NCBI GenBank assembly: GCA_900322175.1 | Contig: ONYZ01000053.1 | Coordinates: 1-38,020 of the forward strand | Length of the DNA stretch: 38,020 nucleotides | Direction: 5' to 3' | Source of the DNA: an uncultured Prevotella sp. | Lineage (GTDB): Bacteria; Bacteroidota; Bacteroidia; Bacteroidales; Bacteroidaceae | Part shown: positions 36,164-38,020 of the stretch, piece after piece | Position numbering within the stretch: the stretch's first letter is position 1 | Layout: the number at the start of each line of letters is the position of its first letter | The notes under the pieces: model-generated | What the model saw: the letters and a program-made list of their open reading frames with translations, nothing else | Databases searched by the model: none | What the model was told of the DNA's origin: nothing | Position numbers and translations under genes: made by a program

Positions 36164-37283
36164 ATGAGTAAGAGATCAATCATTACCATTCTTTTCGCCC
36201 TACTCATCATTCCTATGGGCGTTGAGGCTAAGAAGAAGTCAAAGAAGGAAGAGATTCCACAGTTGTTAAACTATCCCAGTGCAGAACTTAACGAATACCG
36301 TCTGCACGGCGGCAATGTAGTGATTCAAGGGGGCTTTGTTGTCCCAGAAGAAGCGAAAGGTGAGAAAATGCCTAAGGAAGTTCTTGATGATATTAATGGA
36401 CGCTTCACTGTCATCATGCGCGACTATATCGTGGGCAAGGAGAAGATTTCAACCATCGAGTTTAAAGACGACGGCACGTTCTCCATGAACGTCTATGTGC
36501 CTTACCCCATGCAGATTCTTATCTATCCATTGGGAACGGTTTATGCCTGCCCCGGCGATACCATCAACGTTACCTTCGATTCCTCAAAGCGAACCAGAGA
36601 AGAGGTCATAAAGTTCGATGGCACGGGCCTTAGTGGCGAGGTTACCAGACTGTGGCAACAGATCGACGAGAAATACTGCCGCCCCGACAGGTCGAATAAG
36701 GCATACGAAAAGGGCCTCGACTCGCTGATGGCGTGGAAAGACCAACAGGTGGCACAGTTAGACGAACTGGTGCTACAGATATGATATTATCGCCGACGAC
36801 TTTGCCGCCACGATGTCTGTCATCACTCATCCCGAACTCATTCGTCGTGCCGTGCTCTCTTATCGCGACTTCATCAAGGGAAACGAGATAAAGGTTGTAG
36901 AGCAGCGCGCGATGACCAAGGGCGACAGTATCTTCCAGCGCATCATCGAGCCCTATAAGGGCAACGTGCTCTATGTTGACTTCTGGGAGATGTCGTGTGG
37001 CCCATGCCGAGGAAAGATGCTCTCGATGCGCGACGAGGTGGAGGCTAACAAAGATAAACCTGTGAAATATCTTTATATTACCGACGATACGCCAGAGCAG
37101 TGCAAGTCGTTCCTCGAACCAAACAATATCAAGGGCGAGCACATCCACATCACCCGCTCTGAATGGGGCTACCTGCAAGAGAAGTTCCAGTTCACCGGCA
37201 TCCCCTTCATAGTGCTCTTCGACAAGGACGGCAAGCAGCGCGACAATGCATCTGTCCAGCAGCTTTTAGAAGAGATGAAGTAA
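36164..37283 (+). pseudogene. TlpA-like thioredoxin-fold protein, frameshifted and shortened
   Basis: The 5' part (36164-36784) has a signal peptide (MSKRSIITILFALLIIPMGVEA) and a beta-rich N-terminal domain (INGRFTVIMRDYIVGKEK, IYPLGTVYACPGDTINVTFD). It stops in-frame at 36784. The 3' part continues in another frame through YDIIADDFAAT to MSVITHPELI and the thioredoxin domain: GNVLYVDFWEMSCGPCRGKM with the CGPC redox pair and the cis-proline loop TGIPFIVLFDKDG, ending at 37283. Bacteroidales proteins of this type are much longer (typically 500 aa or more), with a helical middle before the thioredoxin domain. Here the two ends adjoin near 36780, so a large out-of-frame internal deletion is inferred. 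ATG 36813 alone would give an unexported 156-aa thioredoxin fragment. Confidence 0.7.
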
Positions 37284-37324
37284 GACTAATGTTATAATCA
37301 AATATAGACTTAATAGAAAATAAA

Positions 37325-37355
37325 AATACCCCCAGACTTGTGAAGCCTGAGGGTT
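37325..37355. terminator. Imperfect hairpin, possible terminator
   Basis: CCCCCAGACTT (about 37329-37339) and AAGCCTGAGGG (about 37343-37353) pair with two mismatches. It lies between the thioredoxin remnant and the leftward smalltalk gene, with A-rich sequence on its left side that would read as a T-run on the minus strand. Confidence 0.45.
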
Positions 37356-37359
37356 GATT

Positions 37360-37461
37360 CTACGCGCCTACGCACGATGTGGCGCCTAGTGCTGTCAGTA
37401 TCGCCGATGCAATCGATGCGATGAGCTGAACTACAAACTTGATGGTTTCCTTCTTACTCAT
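37360..37461 (-). CDS. Smalltalk mini-protein
   Basis: 33 aa, MSKKETIKFVVQLIASIASA followed by ILTALGATSCVGA. Basic start, one hydrophobic helix rich in Ala/Ile and a C-terminal LG...SC. This is the pattern of the Bacteroidetes 'smalltalk protein' family, whose members I recall as tiny genes lying just after HU-like DNA-binding protein genes, often followed by an N-acetylmuramoyl-L-alanine amidase. The first condition holds here: the HU-like gene ends 63 bp upstream in the same direction. No amidase gene follows; the decayed thioredoxin gene is there instead. The function of the family is unknown. Confidence 0.8.
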   Translation of the reverse strand: MSKKETIKFVVQLIASIASAILTALGATSCVGA

Positions 37462-37524
37462 GGTCGTTCTTTCGTTTTAATGGTTAATAAATCAAGCGGG
37501 TGGGGGCTTGGTGCCCCCGTTCGC

Positions 37525-38020
37525 TTAGTCGGTGCTGATGGGGTTGCCGCCGCCTGGGTTATTGCCGCCGCCGTTTGCAGGCTGGTCGTTCTCGGGATCC
37601 TCGATGTCGCCGCTGTCGGTCGACGTTACTCGCTTCACCTCCTTGCCGTTGCGGTCGTAGCAGGTAATCTGCACGGCAGTCTTGGCCAACTCATCCTTCA
37701 TGTCGCTGTTGGGCGTAAAGATGATGCGGCGACTGGTAATCAGTCCTGTCTTCACATCGTTCACGTTCTCCACGCTCTTGGCGCGCAATCCGAATCGCAT
37801 GGTTCCCAGTCCAGGCAGTGCCACGCTGTGGCCCTCGGTAGCCCATGCCTTAATCACCTCGCCGGCAGCATCCCAGCATGCCTGCATCACTCCCTTGCTC
37901 ACTCCGCTGCGCAGAGCCGCTTCCTTAATCACCTTGTCCTGACTCAGTGATGTGTACAGTTCAGGCATCATCACGTAGCGATAGGTGTCTGCATACTTGC
38001 CGATGTTCTGATACTGCTCC
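37525..38020 (-). CDS. HU-like DNA-binding protein, 5' end outside window
   Basis: The frame is open at the window edge, with 165 residues visible. The core is the HU/IHF-like fold of the Bacteroidetes type: SLSQDKVIKEAALRSGVSKG, EVIKAWATEGHSVALPGLGTMRFGLRA (the helical body followed by the strand that starts the DNA-binding arm), and SRRIIFTPNSDMKDELAKTAVQI. The C-terminus is a low-complexity tail (DIEDPENDQPANGGGNNPGGG) which canonical HU lacks. Such proteins are larger than HU and are thought to bind or bend DNA. Frame continuation TYRYVMMPELY places the true start upstream of the visible ATG at 37971. It stands 63 bp upstream of the smalltalk gene. Confidence 0.85.
   Translation of the reverse strand, partial: EQYQNIGKYADTYRYVMMPELYTSLSQDKVIKEAALRSGVSKGVMQACWDAAGEVIKAWATEGHSVALPGLGTMRFGLRAKSVENVNDVKTGLITSRRIIFTPNSDMKDELAKTAVQITCYDRNGKEVKRVTSTDSGDIEDPENDQPANGGGNNPGGGNPISTD

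Overview
The window looks like a chromosomal segment of a Bacteroidales bacterium, most likely a Prevotella-type organism (family-level guess). The reasons are repeated Bacteroidetes promoter boxes of the form TAnnTTTG, a hybrid two-component system (HTCS), secreted GH2 and GH29 glycosidases, a 48-residue peptide of the 'KKxYxKPxxxVVxL' type in front of a surface lipoprotein, a 'smalltalk' mini-protein beside an HU-like protein, and tyrosine recombinases of the Bacteroidetes arm/SAM-like type. No rRNA or tRNA gene and no CRISPR array were seen.

Layout. 0-7 kb is mobile or accessory DNA: the 3' end of a serine recombinase, an AAA/DUF4143-type ATPase behind five 23-bp repeats, a small unknown gene, then a leftward module of RadC and two paralogous tyrosine recombinases, one broken by a 10-nt deletion. 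About 0.5 kb of non-coding DNA follows, and the next gene (TPR/SpoIIE phosphatase, 7-8.9 kb) seems to have lost its own 5' end there. 9-13 kb holds a LacI-type regulator with two identical palindromic operator candidates and a large outer-membrane beta-barrel protein. 13-15.5 kb is a leftward operon: a degenerate ThiD-like kinase domain fused to an AraC DNA-binding domain, then pdxS and pdxT for pyridoxal phosphate synthesis. 15.6-19.1 kb holds a D-2-hydroxyacid dehydrogenase, a membrane-anchored unknown, a metallophosphoesterase lipoprotein and an outer-membrane protein.

19.1-23.6 kb is a GC-rich, repeat-rich accessory stretch: an AGAC x8 microsatellite, large inverted repeats, a 48-aa peptide overlapping a frameshifted fimbrillin-like lipoprotein, seven 41-42 bp repeat units ahead of a GC-rich unknown gene, and a RelE-type toxin-antitoxin pair. 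23.6-36 kb is a glycan-use locus without SusC/SusD in view: GH2 beta-galactosidase and AraC regulator leftward; sugar mutarotase, GH29 alpha-L-fucosidase and a second GH2 enzyme rightward; then an HTCS sensor-regulator. The gene set suggests removal of fucose and galactose from host-type or similar glycans. The end of the window has a decayed TlpA-like thioredoxin gene, a smalltalk peptide and a partial HU-like DNA-binding protein.

The most interesting items are the kinase-like/AraC fusion upstream of pdxST (a candidate B6-vitamer sensor), the tyrosine recombinases that appear to carry an arm-binding-like domain at both ends, and the helically phased 41-42 bp repeat block.
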